A stretch of 64,000 nucleotides of DNA from Arthrobacter sp. APC 3897. Lineage in GTDB: Bacteria > Actinomycetota > Actinomycetes > Actinomycetales > Micrococcaceae. The stretch spans positions 1 to 64,000 of the forward strand of contig NZ_JASDDG010000027.1 in the NCBI RefSeq assembly GCF_030407495.1, read 5' to 3'. The translations under genes were made by a program, and so were the position numbers. Under the pieces are notes generated by a model. That model saw only the letters and a program-made list of their open reading frames with translations, made no database searches and was not told where the DNA came from. Positions within the stretch are counted from its first letter, which is position 1, and every line of letters begins with the position of its first letter. Positions 19,316-28,873 of this stretch are shown piece after piece.

Positions 19316-20359
19316 TTAGCGCCCGGTGGAGACTTCCGCGGCGGCGGCCGGAGCTGCTGCCGCGGCGGCTTCCTTGGCTTCCTGCGCGCGGCGTTCCTTG
19401 ACCCGCTTGGCCTGCCGGACGATCTCCGGCTCGTTGCGGCGCAGCCAGGCGTACATCGGGGCCGCAACGAACACCGTGGCCACGGTGCCCAGGATGATTC
19501 CGATGAACAGTGCCAGCGACAGGTCCTTCAGCGTTCCGGCTCCGAGCAGGAAGGCGCCGATGAACAGCACGGACGCCACCGGAAGCACTGCCACCACGGA
19601 GGTGTTGATGGACCGGACCAGGGTTTGGTTCACGGCCAGGTTCACCTGCTCCATGAAGGTGCGCTTGGTGCTCTTGTCCAGGTTCTTGGTGTTCTCCCGG
19701 ACTTTATCGAAGACCACCACCGTGTCATAGAGCGAGTAGCTAAGCACCGTCAGGAACCCGATGATGGCCGACGGCGTCACTTCGAAACCGCTGAGCGAGT
19801 AAAGGCCGGCAGTGGTCACCATGACCACCAGCAGCGCGGTAATGGCAGCCAGCGACATCTTCCAGGTGCGGAAATACAGGGCCATCAGCACCGCAGCCAG
19901 GGCCACGAAGACGATAAGGCCGATCAGTGCCTGCCGGCTCACATCCTGGCCCCAGGTGGGGCCGATGAACGTTGACGTCACCTGGTCTTCTTCGACGTCA
20001 TAGGCCTGCGCAAGATTGTCCTTGATTTCAAGGGTCTGGTCATCGCTGAGCTGCTCGGTCTGCACCCGCACGGTACCGGGGGCGATGTTGGTGATGCGCG
20101 CCTCGCTGGCCACGTCGCCAACGGCTTCTTCACCGGCGGAGATGTCGGTGTTGGCTGCGCCGGACACGGTGAACTCGGAACCGCCGCGGAAATCGATGCC
20201 CAGGTTGAATCCGCCCTTGGCAACCGGGATGAGGATGGAGACGATGACTGCCACTGCCGCAATCAGGAACCAGAGCTTGGCCTTGGGCACAAACGGGTAG
20301 GAGCGCTTGCCGGTGTAAAGCTCGTTGCCGAAAGTGGCAAAGCGAGGGAGCTTGCTCAT
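19316..20359 (-). CDS. secF: Protein translocase subunit SecF
   Basis: Membrane subunit of the SecDF complex, which uses the proton gradient to pull secreted proteins out of the SecYEG channel. The 347-residue protein has an N-terminal helix (LWFLIAAVAVIVSILIP), the signature NLGIDFRGGSEFTV, a periplasmic-type domain, and five further helices including SAIIGFLTVLSYSLYDTVVVFDKVRENT. SINTSVVAVLPVASVLFIGAF is the conserved RND helix. An Ala-rich tail ends the protein. It lies 2 bp after secD, in one operon with secD and probably yajC. Confidence 0.96.
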   Translation of the reverse strand: MSKLPRFATFGNELYTGKRSYPFVPKAKLWFLIAAVAVIVSILIPVAKGGFNLGIDFRGGSEFTVSGAANTDISAGEEAVGDVASEARITNIAPGTVRVQTEQLSDDQTLEIKDNLAQAYDVEEDQVTSTFIGPTWGQDVSRQALIGLIVFVALAAVLMALYFRTWKMSLAAITALLVVMVTTAGLYSLSGFEVTPSAIIGFLTVLSYSLYDTVVVFDKVRENTKNLDKSTKRTFMEQVNLAVNQTLVRSINTSVVAVLPVASVLFIGAFLLGAGTLKDLSLALFIGIILGTVATVFVAAPMYAWLRRNEPEIVRQAKRVKERRAQEAKEAAAAAAPAAAAEVSTGR

Positions 20360-20361
20360 TC

Positions 20362-22077
20362 CTAGCCCTCCTTCTCTGTGCTGGGGCCGGTTCCGGCCAT
20401 TGATTCCTGTTTTTCGGCTGCCCGGCGCTCGGCAATGGTCATCCGGCGCTCAGCTTCCTTGGAAGCGGCCTTGTTCTTGGTGCGCACCGGTGCTGTGCCG
20501 GGTTCACGGATACGGCCCGCTCCGCGGTACAGCGGAACGGCACCCAGGCGGGTGGTGTCCAGGCCGGACCACTTGTGGCCTTCGCCGAAGAACTTGGTGC
20601 GGGCCAGCAGCACCATAGTGGGATGCGTGAACAGGAACACCACAATGAGGTCGGCAATAGCGGTCAGGCCCAGGGTGAAGGCGAATCCGCGGACGTTGCC
20701 CACGGCTACGAAATACAGCACGACGGCGGCAAGCACGTTCACTGCCTTGGACGCCAGCACGGTGCGCTTGGCCCGCTTCCAGCCGTTGTCGACAGCGGAG
20801 ACCAGCCCGCGCCCGTCGCGCAGTTCATCACGTATTCGTTCGAAGTAGACAATGAAGGAGTCTGCCGTCTGGCCGATGGCCACGATCAGACCCGCCACGC
20901 CGGCCAGGGACAGGCGGTAGTTCTGCGACCAGCCCAGCAGGCAGATGGCGAGGTAGGTCAGGAGGCCGGCAACCACCAGGGAGATGATGGTGACGAAGCC
21001 CAGGGCGCGGTACTGGAAGAGCGAGTACACCGCCACAAGGACCAGGCCGATGACGCCCGCAATGAGACCCATCTTGAGCTGATCGGCGCCGAGGGTGGCG
21101 GAGACCTGCTGTTCGCTCTGGATGTCGAAGCTGATCGGCAGCGCACCGTACTTCAGCTGCTCGGACAGCGCCTGTGCTGACTCCTGCGTGAAGTTGCCGG
21201 TGATGCGGGGCTTTCCGTCGGTAATGACGCCCTGCACCGTGGGAGCGGAGATGACCTGCCCGTCCAGCACGATGGCGAACTGATTGTGGGGGTCACCCTG
21301 CTGGAAGGCAAAGAGGCGCTCGGTCACGCTCTTGAAGACTTCGGTACCTTCACCGTTGAACTCAATGTTCACGCCCCACTCGTTGATCGAGGCACCCTGG
21401 CTGCTGGTGGAGAGGCCGAAGGTGGCATCGGCAATGTTGGAGCCCGGAACTTCCACCGGGCCGAGGATGTACTTGGCTCCGGTGCCCGGCTCACAGGTGA
21501 TCAGCGGCTGGTCGGCCGGGGCCGCTTCCGTGGAGGCTTCAAGCGTTGCCGGATCCGTGCAGTCCGTGCTCTCGAATTCCCGGTAGAGCTCGGGGGTGAT
21601 CCAGTTGTCATCCGAGGCATTGGCCGGCTCGCCGGCAGGCTTGGGCAGCTGCTCTTCCGGAAGCGGTGTTTCAACGGGGGTACCGGCGGCAATGGCCAGC
21701 ACCGGGCGGAATTCCATCTGCGCGGAGGCCTGGATCAGCTGGCGGGTCTCAGCCGAGGGGACGCCGGGCAGGGAGACCACAACGTTGCGGCCGGACTGCG
21801 TGGTGATTTCGGCTTCGGACACGCCGCTGCCGTCCACGCGCTGCCGGATGATTTCCACTGCCTGGTCCAGCTGTTCCTGCGTGATTTCAGAACCGCCCTG
21901 CACCTTGGGCGCAAGGATCATTTCGGTTCCGCCCTCTAGGTCGAGGGCGAGTTTGGGGGTCCAACTGGCGTTGCTCCACATGGAACCACCGCCAAGCAAA
22001 AGGGCCAGAGCAGCAAAAATGACGCCCAACCAGAGGAGCGTCTTTTTGGCGGCCGAGCCGGGGCCGGTACGAGGCAT
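20362..22077 (-). CDS. secD: Protein translocase subunit SecD
   Basis: Large SecDF subunit, 571 residues from the ATG at 22077 (AAGGA nine bases upstream; an upstream in-frame GTG at 22104 has no ribosome site). It shows the N-terminal helix TLLWLGVIFAALALLLGGG, the signature PKLALDLEGGTEM, the P1 head domain (IIRQRVDGSGVSEAEITTQSGRNVVVSLPG), and a C-terminal membrane domain of five helices with VGLIVAIGQTADSFIVYFERIRDELRDG. A loop with two cysteines (STDCTDPATLEA...ITCEPGTG) sits in the extracytoplasmic domain and may form a disulfide. It lies 92 bp downstream of yajC. Confidence 0.96.
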   Translation of the reverse strand: MPRTGPGSAAKKTLLWLGVIFAALALLLGGGSMWSNASWTPKLALDLEGGTEMILAPKVQGGSEITQEQLDQAVEIIRQRVDGSGVSEAEITTQSGRNVVVSLPGVPSAETRQLIQASAQMEFRPVLAIAAGTPVETPLPEEQLPKPAGEPANASDDNWITPELYREFESTDCTDPATLEASTEAAPADQPLITCEPGTGAKYILGPVEVPGSNIADATFGLSTSSQGASINEWGVNIEFNGEGTEVFKSVTERLFAFQQGDPHNQFAIVLDGQVISAPTVQGVITDGKPRITGNFTQESAQALSEQLKYGALPISFDIQSEQQVSATLGADQLKMGLIAGVIGLVLVAVYSLFQYRALGFVTIISLVVAGLLTYLAICLLGWSQNYRLSLAGVAGLIVAIGQTADSFIVYFERIRDELRDGRGLVSAVDNGWKRAKRTVLASKAVNVLAAVVLYFVAVGNVRGFAFTLGLTAIADLIVVFLFTHPTMVLLARTKFFGEGHKWSGLDTTRLGAVPLYRGAGRIREPGTAPVRTKNKAASKEAERRMTIAERRAAEKQESMAGTGPSTEKEG

Positions 22078-22169
22078 AGAGGATAGTCCTTTAGGGTGAG
22101 ACACACCGGAGGCACGGTTGACTCCGGATGGGCCCGCGGAGAGTCTTCACCCGCAGGCCCGTGGTGAGT

Positions 22170-22652
22170 CTAGTTCTCTTTTTTGTTTTCGCGGTTGAGG
22201 CGTTCGATCGTTTCCTCGGGAGTCTCATCCGGATGCGCAGCCGAGTCGTCGCGGCGGGCCGGCTCTGCGGTGCGGCCGGCGGCGTCGGTCTGGTCCGCAG
22301 CCGTGAGCGAGGACGCGTCATCGGGGACTACGGGAGCTTCTTCCTCAACGGCGGGCTCCTGGGTGACAACCTTGGTCAGCGCCTGCAGGTGAACGGTGGC
22401 GGTGTTGCCGGGCGAAAGCTCCAGGACCGCTTTGTTCTCTTCGTTGTTGATCGACAGGATGGTCCCGAACAGACCGAACTGGGTCATTACTTCGGTTCCG
22501 GGAACCATCTGGGTCCGCTGCTGCTGAACCGTCTGCTGCGTCTTCTTCTGCTTGCGGAACATCATGAAGATGAACAGTGCCAGCAGGATGGGCAGCAGCA
22601 GGCTGCCGAAGCTGAAGCCGCCGGTGGTCTGCTCGGCGGTGTTTTGGGCCAT
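22170..22652 (-). CDS. yajC: Preprotein translocase subunit YajC
   Basis: Single-helix accessory subunit of SecDF. From the ATG at 22652 the protein has 160 residues: a short N-terminus, one transmembrane helix (SLLLPILLALFIFMMF, about residues 18-33), the conserved RKQKKTQQT...MVPGTEVMTQFGLFGTI domain, and a long acidic tail rich in Glu, Asp and Ala (about residues 95-160) that is not part of the core family. The first gene of the yajC-secD-secF unit. About 210 bp separate it from ruvB upstream; I see no gene in that gap. Confidence 0.93.
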   Translation of the reverse strand: MAQNTAEQTTGGFSFGSLLLPILLALFIFMMFRKQKKTQQTVQQQRTQMVPGTEVMTQFGLFGTILSINNEENKAVLELSPGNTATVHLQALTKVVTQEPAVEEEAPVVPDDASSLTAADQTDAAGRTAEPARRDDSAAHPDETPEETIERLNRENKKEN

Positions 22653-22862
22653 GACGTTTAAGAACACAGAGTGGTTACCGTTTCTGTTGTGGAGATGGTG
22701 TGCAGGTATTTGCGGGGCAAGCGGCCCCGGTCAACGAATGACCAGTCTAGAGGTAAAACGTCCGCGGCGGCGGAAAAGTTTCTTCCTCTACTGCATTTTC
22801 CCTCCCCCGGCCGGTATCCTCAACCGGTCTGCGCAGAGTGCGCATCCGCTGCGGCCTGCACG

Positions 22863-23954
22863 CTAGGACTCTTCAGTCCCCGCTTCCCCGGACGTATTGG
22901 TCCCGGGTCCGGAGAACATGTTCTCCGGCAGGCCGGCGGCAACATTTTCGGGCATCTCCAGCCCAAGGTGGTCCCAGGCTGCACGGGTGGCAACACGTCC
23001 GCGCGGTGTCCGCCCCAGAAGGCCTTCACGCACCAGATAGGGTTCAGCGACGGTTTCCACCGTTTCCGGTTCTTCGCCGACGGCGATGGCCAGGGTAGAC
23101 AGGCCCACCGGACCGCCGTTGAATTTGGTCACCAGCGCGCGCAGCACCGAGCGGTCCAGCCGGTCCAGGCCGCGGGCATCCACCTCATACATGTCCAGGG
23201 CTGCTCCGGCGGTCCGCGCGTCGATCTGGTCCACTCCGTGCACCAGCGCCCAGTCACGCACCCGCCGCAGCAGCCGGTTGGCGATGCGGGGGGTGCCGCG
23301 GGAACGCCCGGCTACTTCGGCGAAGCCGGCGGAGTTGACCTTCATGTCCATCAGCATGGCGGAGCGGCGCAGCACCAGTTCCAGTTCGTCGGTCGAATAG
23401 AACTCCAGATGGCCGGTGAAACCGAAGCGGTCCCGCAGCGGACCGGGCAGCAGTCCGGCGCGCGTGGTGGCGCCCACGAGGGTGAAGGGCGGCAGGTCCA
23501 GCGGGATGGCGGTGGCTCCGGCGCCTTTGCCCACGATGATGTCCACGCGGAAATCCTCCATGGCCATGTAGAGCATCTCTTCGGCGGGCCGGGACATACG
23601 GTGGATCTCGTCCAGGAACAGCACCTCTCCCTCGGTGAGGGAGGACAGGATGGCAGCCAGGTCCCCGGCGTGCTGGATGGCCGGACCGGAGGAAATGCGC
23701 AGCGGTGCGTTCATTTCCGCCGCAATAATCATGGACAGGGTGGTCTTGCCGAGCCCGGGCGGGCCGGACAGCAGTACATGGTCGGCGCTGCGCCCGCGCA
23801 GCCGGGAGGCCTCCAGCACCAGGGAGAGCTGTTCACGCACCCGCTTCTGGCCCACGAAATCGTCCAGGTTCTTGGGCCGGAGGGCTGCCTCTATTGCCTT
23901 GTCGTCCGGGTCTCCGGTGGGAGCAACCAGTCCGTCTCCGGGCAGGATGGACAT
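22863..23954 (-). CDS. ruvB: Holliday junction branch migration helicase RuvB
   Basis: AAA+ hexameric motor for branch migration of Holliday junctions. The 363-residue protein starts [27 protein letters not shown] and carries Walker [12 protein letters not shown], Walker [10 protein letters not shown], sensor 1 [19 protein letters not shown], the arginine finger stretch [17 protein letters not shown], and a winged-helix C-terminus ([17 protein letters not shown]). It starts 1 bp after the ruvA stop. Near the C-terminus the codons for PENMFSG contain a perfect 20-bp palindrome (22909-22928). Confidence 0.97.
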   Translation of the reverse strand: MSILPGDGLVAPTGDPDDKAIEAALRPKNLDDFVGQKRVREQLSLVLEASRLRGRSADHVLLSGPPGLGKTTLSMIIAAEMNAPLRISSGPAIQHAGDLAAILSSLTEGEVLFLDEIHRMSRPAEEMLYMAMEDFRVDIIVGKGAGATAIPLDLPPFTLVGATTRAGLLPGPLRDRFGFTGHLEFYSTDELELVLRRSAMLMDMKVNSAGFAEVAGRSRGTPRIANRLLRRVRDWALVHGVDQIDARTAGAALDMYEVDARGLDRLDRSVLRALVTKFNGGPVGLSTLAIAVGEEPETVETVAEPYLVREGLLGRTPRGRVATRAAWDHLGLEMPENVAAGLPENMFSGPGTNTSGEAGTEES

Positions 23955-23955
23955 G

Positions 23956-24585
23956 TCAGCCCACCTGCTGACGGGGAGCGCGTGCCCGGGCGCCGTCGGT
24001 GCCCAGCCGGCGGAGCGTCAGTTTCAGGATCTCCCCCACGTTGCCGCCGGCGGCAATCTCCGGTGCCTCAGCCACGGCGGCGTCGATCGCCGCATTGGCA
24101 TCCTTCTCGGACCAGCCCAGGCCGGTCATCGCAGCCAGGACCTGATCCTGCCAGCGCGCCGCCGCCGGACTGTCAGCCGTTCCCAGCGGCACGAGCTTGT
24201 CCGCCAGCTCCAGCACAATCCGGCGGGCGCCCTTGGGTCCGATGCCGGAGACCTTACTGAAGGCCTTGTCATCGCCGGTCGAGGCGGCCACCCGGATGGC
24301 TTCGGGAGTGTGGACCGCCAGAACCGCGAGGGCGATGCGCGGGCCGACACCGCTGACGCCCAGCAGCGTTTCGAAGACTTCGCGCTGGTCCGCGTCGGTG
24401 AAACCGTAAAGGGTCATGGAGTCCTCGCGGACAATCATGGCTGTCTGGATCGTTGCTTCGCGTCCCGCGTGCAGGGAGCTCAGTGTTTGCGGCGTGGCCT
24501 GGACCAGCATGCCCATGCCGTTGACGTCGATCACCGCCGAATGCAGGCCGACGTGCGTTACTGTTCCGCGCAGGGATGCAATCAT
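23956..24585 (-). CDS. ruvA: Holliday junction branch migration protein RuvA
   Basis: Tetrameric Holliday junction-binding protein, 209 residues. Domain I starts [13 protein letters not shown]; the helix-hairpin-helix motifs are [16 protein letters not shown] and [16 protein letters not shown]; the C-terminal UBA-like domain III reads [16 protein letters not shown]. It is coupled to ruvB. The 84-bp gap to ruvC contains a degenerate SOS-box-like site. Confidence 0.96.
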   Translation of the reverse strand: MIASLRGTVTHVGLHSAVIDVNGMGMLVQATPQTLSSLHAGREATIQTAMIVREDSMTLYGFTDADQREVFETLLGVSGVGPRIALAVLAVHTPEAIRVAASTGDDKAFSKVSGIGPKGARRIVLELADKLVPLGTADSPAAARWQDQVLAAMTGLGWSEKDANAAIDAAVAEAPEIAAGGNVGEILKLTLRRLGTDGARARAPRQQVG

Positions 24586-24606
24586 GACAAAACTCCAGGG
24601 GCTGTG

Positions 24607-24622
24607 TAGAACATATCTACGA
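24607..24622. promoter_or_regulatory. Degenerate SOS (LexA) box upstream of ruvA
   Basis: TAGAACATATCTACGA keeps the GAACATAT half-site of the actinobacterial SOS box and the outer CGA of the other half. It differs at two positions from the clear box in front of the DUF6504-dnaE2 genes (read on the opposite strand). It sits 22 bp before the ruvA start, in the only sizeable gap of ruvCAB. Binding is an inference. Confidence 0.5.
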
Positions 24623-24669
24623 ATAGCCTACTGTGTGCCGGCGTTGATCCCGGTTCCGGCGCGCTGCGC

Positions 24670-25275
24670 TCAGCGCCGGGCACGGGCCTCCGCCTCGGCC
24701 CAGAGCCGCTGGGCCGGTGTCAGTCCCTGAGTCGGCGGCTTCGCAGCGGCCCGCGCCCCGGAGGCCGACCCCGCCGTCGTTTGTCCCGGGCCGGCCACCG
24801 AGCGCCGCCAGGCGTGGGTGATGGCCAGCGCCAGGGCGTCGGCGGCGTCGGCGGGCCTGGGCGGGGCATCCAGCCGCAGGATTTTGGTGACCATCCTGCC
24901 CACCGCATCCTTATTGGCCGAGCCGGAACCCGTGACCGCCGCCTTGACCTCGGTGGGCGTGTGCAGGGCAACGGGGATTCCGCGCCGCGCCGCCGCTGCA
25001 ATAACGACGCCGGAGGCCTGCGCAGTGCCCATGACGGTGCTGACGTTGAGCTGACTGAAGACGCGCTCCACGGCCAGGACATCCGGCGTGTGGGTGTCCA
25101 GCCACAGCTCGATGGCGTTGGAAATCACCAGCAGCCGCGCGTCCAGGGCCGTTCCGGCTTCAGTTCCCACCACACCCACCGCCACCAGGGTGGCGCGGCG
25201 GTTGCGCTCAACTTCAACAACTCCCAGCCCGCAGCGGGTCAGGCCCGGGTCAACACCCAGGACGCGCAGGCTCAC
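24670..25275 (-). CDS. ruvC: Holliday junction resolvase RuvC
   Basis: RNase H-fold endonuclease that cuts Holliday junctions, 201 residues from a GTG at 25275. The first catalytic aspartate is in [17 protein letters not shown], the glutamate in [17 protein letters not shown], and the C-terminal acidic pair in [16 protein letters not shown]. The C-terminal tail of about 40 residues is Ala/Arg-rich and longer than in E. coli. It starts 7 bp after the yebC stop. Confidence 0.96.
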   Translation of the reverse strand: MSLRVLGVDPGLTRCGLGVVEVERNRRATLVAVGVVGTEAGTALDARLLVISNAIELWLDTHTPDVLAVERVFSQLNVSTVMGTAQASGVVIAAAARRGIPVALHTPTEVKAAVTGSGSANKDAVGRMVTKILRLDAPPRPADAADALALAITHAWRRSVAGPGQTTAGSASGARAAAKPPTQGLTPAQRLWAEAEARARR

Positions 25276-25282
25276 CTACTGC

Positions 25283-26038
25283 TCAGTCGTCTTCGAGCTG
25301 GGCAAAGACCTCGGCGGGGATGTCCGCGTTGGAGTACACGTTCTGCACGTCGTCCAGGTCCTCCACGGCGTCAACGAGCTTGAGGAACTTCCGTGCATTG
25401 TCGGCGTCCAGCTCCACGTGCATGGAGGGCAGGAACTCCGCCTCGTCCGTGTCGTACTCAATGCCGGCTTCCTCCAGGGCAGCCACCACTGCACGCAGGT
25501 CCGCAGCTTCGGAGATGATCTCGAAGTTGTCGCCGGATTCCTTGACCTCATCGGCGCCGGCGTCCAGCACGGCCATCAGCAGGTCATCTTCGGTGAGATC
25601 CTTCTTCGGCAGCGTGACAACGCCCTTGCGGGTGAACATGTAGGCCACCGACCCGGGATCGCCCATGTTGCCGCCGTTTCGGGTGACGGCCAGGCGCACC
25701 TCAGAGGCTGCACGGTTCTTGTTGTCCGTCAGGCACTCAATCAGCAGGGCGGTGCCCTGGGGGCCGTAACCCTCGTACATGATGGTCTGGTAATCGACGG
25801 CGTCACCGAGCAGGCCGGCACCGCGCTTGACGGCGCGGTTGATGTTGTCGATGGGCACAGAGGTCTTCTTGGCCTTGGAGACCGCGAGTTCCAGGCCGGG
25901 GTTTCCGGCCATATCGGCGCCGCCCGCACGGGCAGCAACTTCGATGTTCTTGATCAGCTTGGCAAACGACTTTGCACGCTTGGCGTCAATGACGGCCTTC
26001 TTGTGCTTGGTGGTTGCCCATTTAGAGTGGCCCGACAT
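25283..26038 (-). CDS. yebC: YebC/PmpR-family protein
   Basis: 251-residue TACO1/YebC-family protein; members were first called transcriptional regulators and more recently linked to translation through difficult sequence stretches. The N-terminus [23 protein letters not shown] is the family signature. [41 protein letters not shown] and [10 protein letters not shown] are further conserved blocks. Its ATG directly abuts the pdxT stop, so the two are translationally linked. The neighbouring ruvC is the usual downstream gene in many bacteria. Confidence 0.95.
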   Translation of the reverse strand: MSGHSKWATTKHKKAVIDAKRAKSFAKLIKNIEVAARAGGADMAGNPGLELAVSKAKKTSVPIDNINRAVKRGAGLLGDAVDYQTIMYEGYGPQGTALLIECLTDNKNRAASEVRLAVTRNGGNMGDPGSVAYMFTRKGVVTLPKKDLTEDDLLMAVLDAGADEVKESGDNFEIISEAADLRAVVAALEEAGIEYDTDEAEFLPSMHVELDADNARKFLKLVDAVEDLDDVQNVYSNADIPAEVFAQLEDD

Positions 26039-26722
26039 CTACGCTTCTCCTCTGATGATCTGGATAAAAAGTTCATGGATCCGGCTCTCCCCCGTTACCT
26101 CCGGATGGAACGAGGTGGCCAGCAGGTTTCCAGAACGCACTGCCACAATTCTAGCGACGAATTCCTCAGCAGACGCATGACCGTGGCCCTGCGGGGGAAC
26201 CCGGGCCAGGACATCAACGGAATTGCCGGTCTTTTCCACCCAGGGTGCACGAATGAAAACAGCGTGCACCGGAGGTACGGAAAGGCCCGTATTTGCGGAC
26301 GGCAGCTTTTCCAAACCCTTGACATCGAGCAGTGTCTCGAAAGACTCGCGTTGGCGGCCAAACGCATTACGGCGCACATCCATGTCCAGCCCGCCCAGGG
26401 TTTGCTGCGGTTCGCCCGTTCCGCTGCGTGCCGGATCCGAAATACGGTCTGCGAGCAGGATCATTCCGGCGCAGGAGCCGTAGACCGGAAACCCGTTGCG
26501 GATCCGTTCCTGCAGCGGTTCATAAACGCCGAAGGTCCGCATCAGTTTGTCGATGGTGGTGGACTCGCCGCCCGGCAGCACCAGCCCGTGGAGTCCGTCC
26601 AGTTCCGCAGGGCGCCGGACGGGAACGGCAGCTGCCCCGGCTGCCTCCAGTGCGGCCACATGTTCGCGGACACCACCCTGCAGCGCCAGCACACCCACCC
26701 TCAGGGAACCCTTATTTGTCAT
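26039..26722 (-). CDS. pdxT: Pyridoxal 5'-phosphate synthase glutaminase subunit PdxT
   Basis: Class I glutamine amidotransferase that supplies ammonia to PdxS for de novo PLP synthesis. In 227 residues it shows [38 protein letters not shown], the nucleophile loop [12 protein letters not shown], and the catalytic His/Glu pair in TSFHPEVTG. It is the first gene of the pdxT-yebC-ruvCAB stretch. Its partner pdxS, normally directly upstream, is 7.4 kb away (34167-35108). Confidence 0.96.
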   Translation of the reverse strand: MTNKGSLRVGVLALQGGVREHVAALEAAGAAAVPVRRPAELDGLHGLVLPGGESTTIDKLMRTFGVYEPLQERIRNGFPVYGSCAGMILLADRISDPARSGTGEPQQTLGGLDMDVRRNAFGRQRESFETLLDVKGLEKLPSANTGLSVPPVHAVFIRAPWVEKTGNSVDVLARVPPQGHGHASAEEFVARIVAVRSGNLLATSFHPEVTGESRIHELFIQIIRGEA

Positions 26723-26791
26723 CGGGCCAGTCTACGGTTCAAAATCCCCGGCGCAGGGCATCCGGAAGAAGGCCGGGGGTACTCCTTGCGA

Positions 26792-26797
26792 TATATT
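26792..26797 (+). promoter_or_regulatory. Possible -10 element giving a leaderless murT transcript
   Basis: TATATT lies 8 bases before the murT ATG, and no purine-rich ribosome site is present between them. Together this suggests a start of transcription at or next to the ATG, as is frequent in actinobacteria. No convincing -35 hexamer is visible. Confidence 0.35.
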
Positions 26798-26805
26798 CAT
26801 AAACC

Positions 26806-28077
26806 ATGAGTTCTTTCTCCGTCCTGACAGGCAAGCTGGTCCGCAGTGCCTCCAAACTGCGCGGCGGCGGCTCCGCACTGCCCGGCCTGGTGGTGGAGAA
26901 AATCGATCCTGATTTCATCCGCCGCACGCTCGCTGACCTTCCCCTCGGCGTTGCCGTGGTTTCCGGCACCAACGGCAAAACCACCACCACCAAAATGGTG
27001 GTTGAGCTGCTCGAAAGCCAGGGCCTAAAGGTCTTCACCAACCGCACGGGCAGCAACTTCACCCGCGGTGTTGCCGCAGCCCTGCTCGGCGAGGTGGACT
27101 GGCGCGGGCGCCTGGATGCCGACGTCGCCGTCCTGGAACTGGATGAAGCCCATGCCGTGCACTTCGTGAAATTGATCCAGCCGCGTTATTCACTGCTGCT
27201 GAACGTCCTCCGGGACCAGCTGGACCGCTTCGGGGAAATCGACAAGACCACCCGCCTGCTGGAGTCCATTGCCCTGGCCACCACCGGCACCGTGGTACTG
27301 AACCGCGAAGATCCCCGCGTGGCCGGCATTGCCGCCTCCCTGGACAAGCAGGAGGTCCGTTACTTCGGCCTCCACGAGTCCCTGCGCAGCACTTTCCCGA
27401 ACGACGACGAGATGCGCGGCTCCTCGGCCGAAGCCGCCGCCGCCGTGCTGCCCGCCGACGTCGTGCTGGAACGCGTTGCCGAAACCGACGCGGACTTCCG
27501 CGTGGATGACACCGTGGTGACCACCGGGCTGAAGCTGCGCGGGGTCTACAACATCTTCAACGCCGCCGCTGCGCTGACGCTGGCCCGCGTGATCGCCGGC
27601 CCGCAGGCCGATTCGGAGGCGCTGTTCACCGCCCTGTCCAACGTGGAACCTGCGTTTGGCCGCGGCGAGTCGCTGGTGGTCAACGGCCAGCCGCTGGAAC
27701 TGGTGCTGGTAAAGAACCCCAGCGGTTTCCGGCTGGGCCTGAAGTCCTTCGCCGCCCACGGCTACTCGACCATGATCGCGATCAATGACAACTACGCCGA
27801 CGGCCGGGACATGTCGTGGCTGTGGGACGTGGATTTCGAGACCCTGGCCGAAAACGGTGTGGACATGGTTACCGGCGTGCGTGCCTATGACATGGCGCTG
27901 CGGCTGAAGTACGACGACGTGCCGGTGGCCGCCATTGATCCGGACATTACCGATGCCCTGAAGAAGTTCATCGCGTCCTCCGGGTCCTCCCCCAAGCGCA
28001 TTTTCTGCACGTACACGGCCATGCTGGCCGTCCGGCGCGAACTTTCCAAGATCACGACAGTAGAGGTGGTCTCATGA
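26806..28077 (+). CDS. murT: Lipid II isoglutaminyl synthase, MurT subunit
   Basis: Mur-ligase-like subunit that activates the D-Glu of lipid II for amidation with ammonia from GatD. The 423-residue protein has the P-loop VVSGTNGKTTTTKMVVELL, the ATP-site segment DVAVLELDEAHAV, LRDQLDRFGEID, LKLRGVYNIFNAAAALTLARV, and a C-terminal MurT domain (NDNYADGRDMSWLWDVDFE). The Cys4 zinc-ribbon insertion of the S. aureus enzyme is not present: the middle domain has no cysteine and the stretch between YFGLHESL and LKLRGVYN is Ala/Asp-rich instead. It overlaps gatD by 4 nt (ATGA). Confidence 0.93.
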   Translation: MSSFSVLTGKLVRSASKLRGGGSALPGLVVEKIDPDFIRRTLADLPLGVAVVSGTNGKTTTTKMVVELLESQGLKVFTNRTGSNFTRGVAAALLGEVDWRGRLDADVAVLELDEAHAVHFVKLIQPRYSLLLNVLRDQLDRFGEIDKTTRLLESIALATTGTVVLNREDPRVAGIAASLDKQEVRYFGLHESLRSTFPNDDEMRGSSAEAAAAVLPADVVLERVAETDADFRVDDTVVTTGLKLRGVYNIFNAAAALTLARVIAGPQADSEALFTALSNVEPAFGRGESLVVNGQPLELVLVKNPSGFRLGLKSFAAHGYSTMIAINDNYADGRDMSWLWDVDFETLAENGVDMVTGVRAYDMALRLKYDDVPVAAIDPDITDALKKFIASSGSSPKRIFCTYTAMLAVRRELSKITTVEVVS

Positions 28078-28844
28078 GCGAGGCGCTGAATCCCGTGGCC
28101 GGCGAAGACCGGACCATCAACATCCTGCAGCTGTACCCGCGGGAAATGAACATCTACGGTGACTGGGGCAACGTCCTGGTCCTGAAGCAGCGCCTGAAGT
28201 GGCACGGCTACACCGCCAACGTCCTGGAATACAACGTGGGCGACGAGTTCCCGGCGGATGTTGACCTGCTGGTGGGCGGCGGCGGACAGGACAGCGGGCA
28301 GGTGGTCATTCAGGATGACCTGCAGTCGATTGCTCCCACCCTGCGCGCCATGGCCGAAGACGACCTGCCGATGCTGGCCATCTGCGGGCTGTACCAGCTG
28401 TTCGGCAACTTCTTCAAGACGCACACCGGGACGGTGATTCCCGGCATCGGGCTGCTGGACCTGGAAACCCACGGCGGCACCGAACGGCTGATCGGCAACG
28501 TGCTTTCCGTCAGCGAGGAATTCGGCGAAATCCACGGCTACGAGAACCACTCCGGCCAGACGTTCCTGGGCTCGGGCGTGCGTCCGCTGGCCGAGGTCCG
28601 CAAGGGCGAGGGCAACAACTCCAAGGACAACTGGGAGGGTGCCCGCTACCGCAATGTGGTGGCCAGCTACCTGCACGGCTCCCTGCTGCCGAAGAACCCT
28701 GCCATTGCCGATTTCCTGCTCGAGCAGGCGGTGATCCGCAAGTTCGGTTCCTTTGAGCCGCGTCCGTCGTCAGCCAAGGATCTGCAGGAGCTGGCGAAGC
28801 TCTCGGAGCTGGCCCGGCAGCACGCCTCGCAGCGCCCCCGGTAG
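28074..28844 (+). CDS. gatD: Lipid II isoglutaminyl synthase, glutaminase subunit GatD
   Basis: Class I (cobyric acid synthase-like) glutamine amidotransferase partner of MurT, 256 residues. INILQLYPREMNIYGDWGN is the family start, LLVGGGGQDSGQ binds substrate, the nucleophilic cysteine is in LAICGLYQLFGNFF, and the catalytic histidine in VVASYLHGSLLPKNP. The 4-nt overlap with murT indicates one operon. Amidated lipid II is needed for normal peptidoglycan cross-linking in actinobacteria and staphylococci. Confidence 0.95.
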   Translation: MSEALNPVAGEDRTINILQLYPREMNIYGDWGNVLVLKQRLKWHGYTANVLEYNVGDEFPADVDLLVGGGGQDSGQVVIQDDLQSIAPTLRAMAEDDLPMLAICGLYQLFGNFFKTHTGTVIPGIGLLDLETHGGTERLIGNVLSVSEEFGEIHGYENHSGQTFLGSGVRPLAEVRKGEGNNSKDNWEGARYRNVVASYLHGSLLPKNPAIADFLLEQAVIRKFGSFEPRPSSAKDLQELAKLSELARQHASQRPR

Positions 28845-28873
28845 ATCGGCATCCGGAAGCGGCTCCTGACTTT

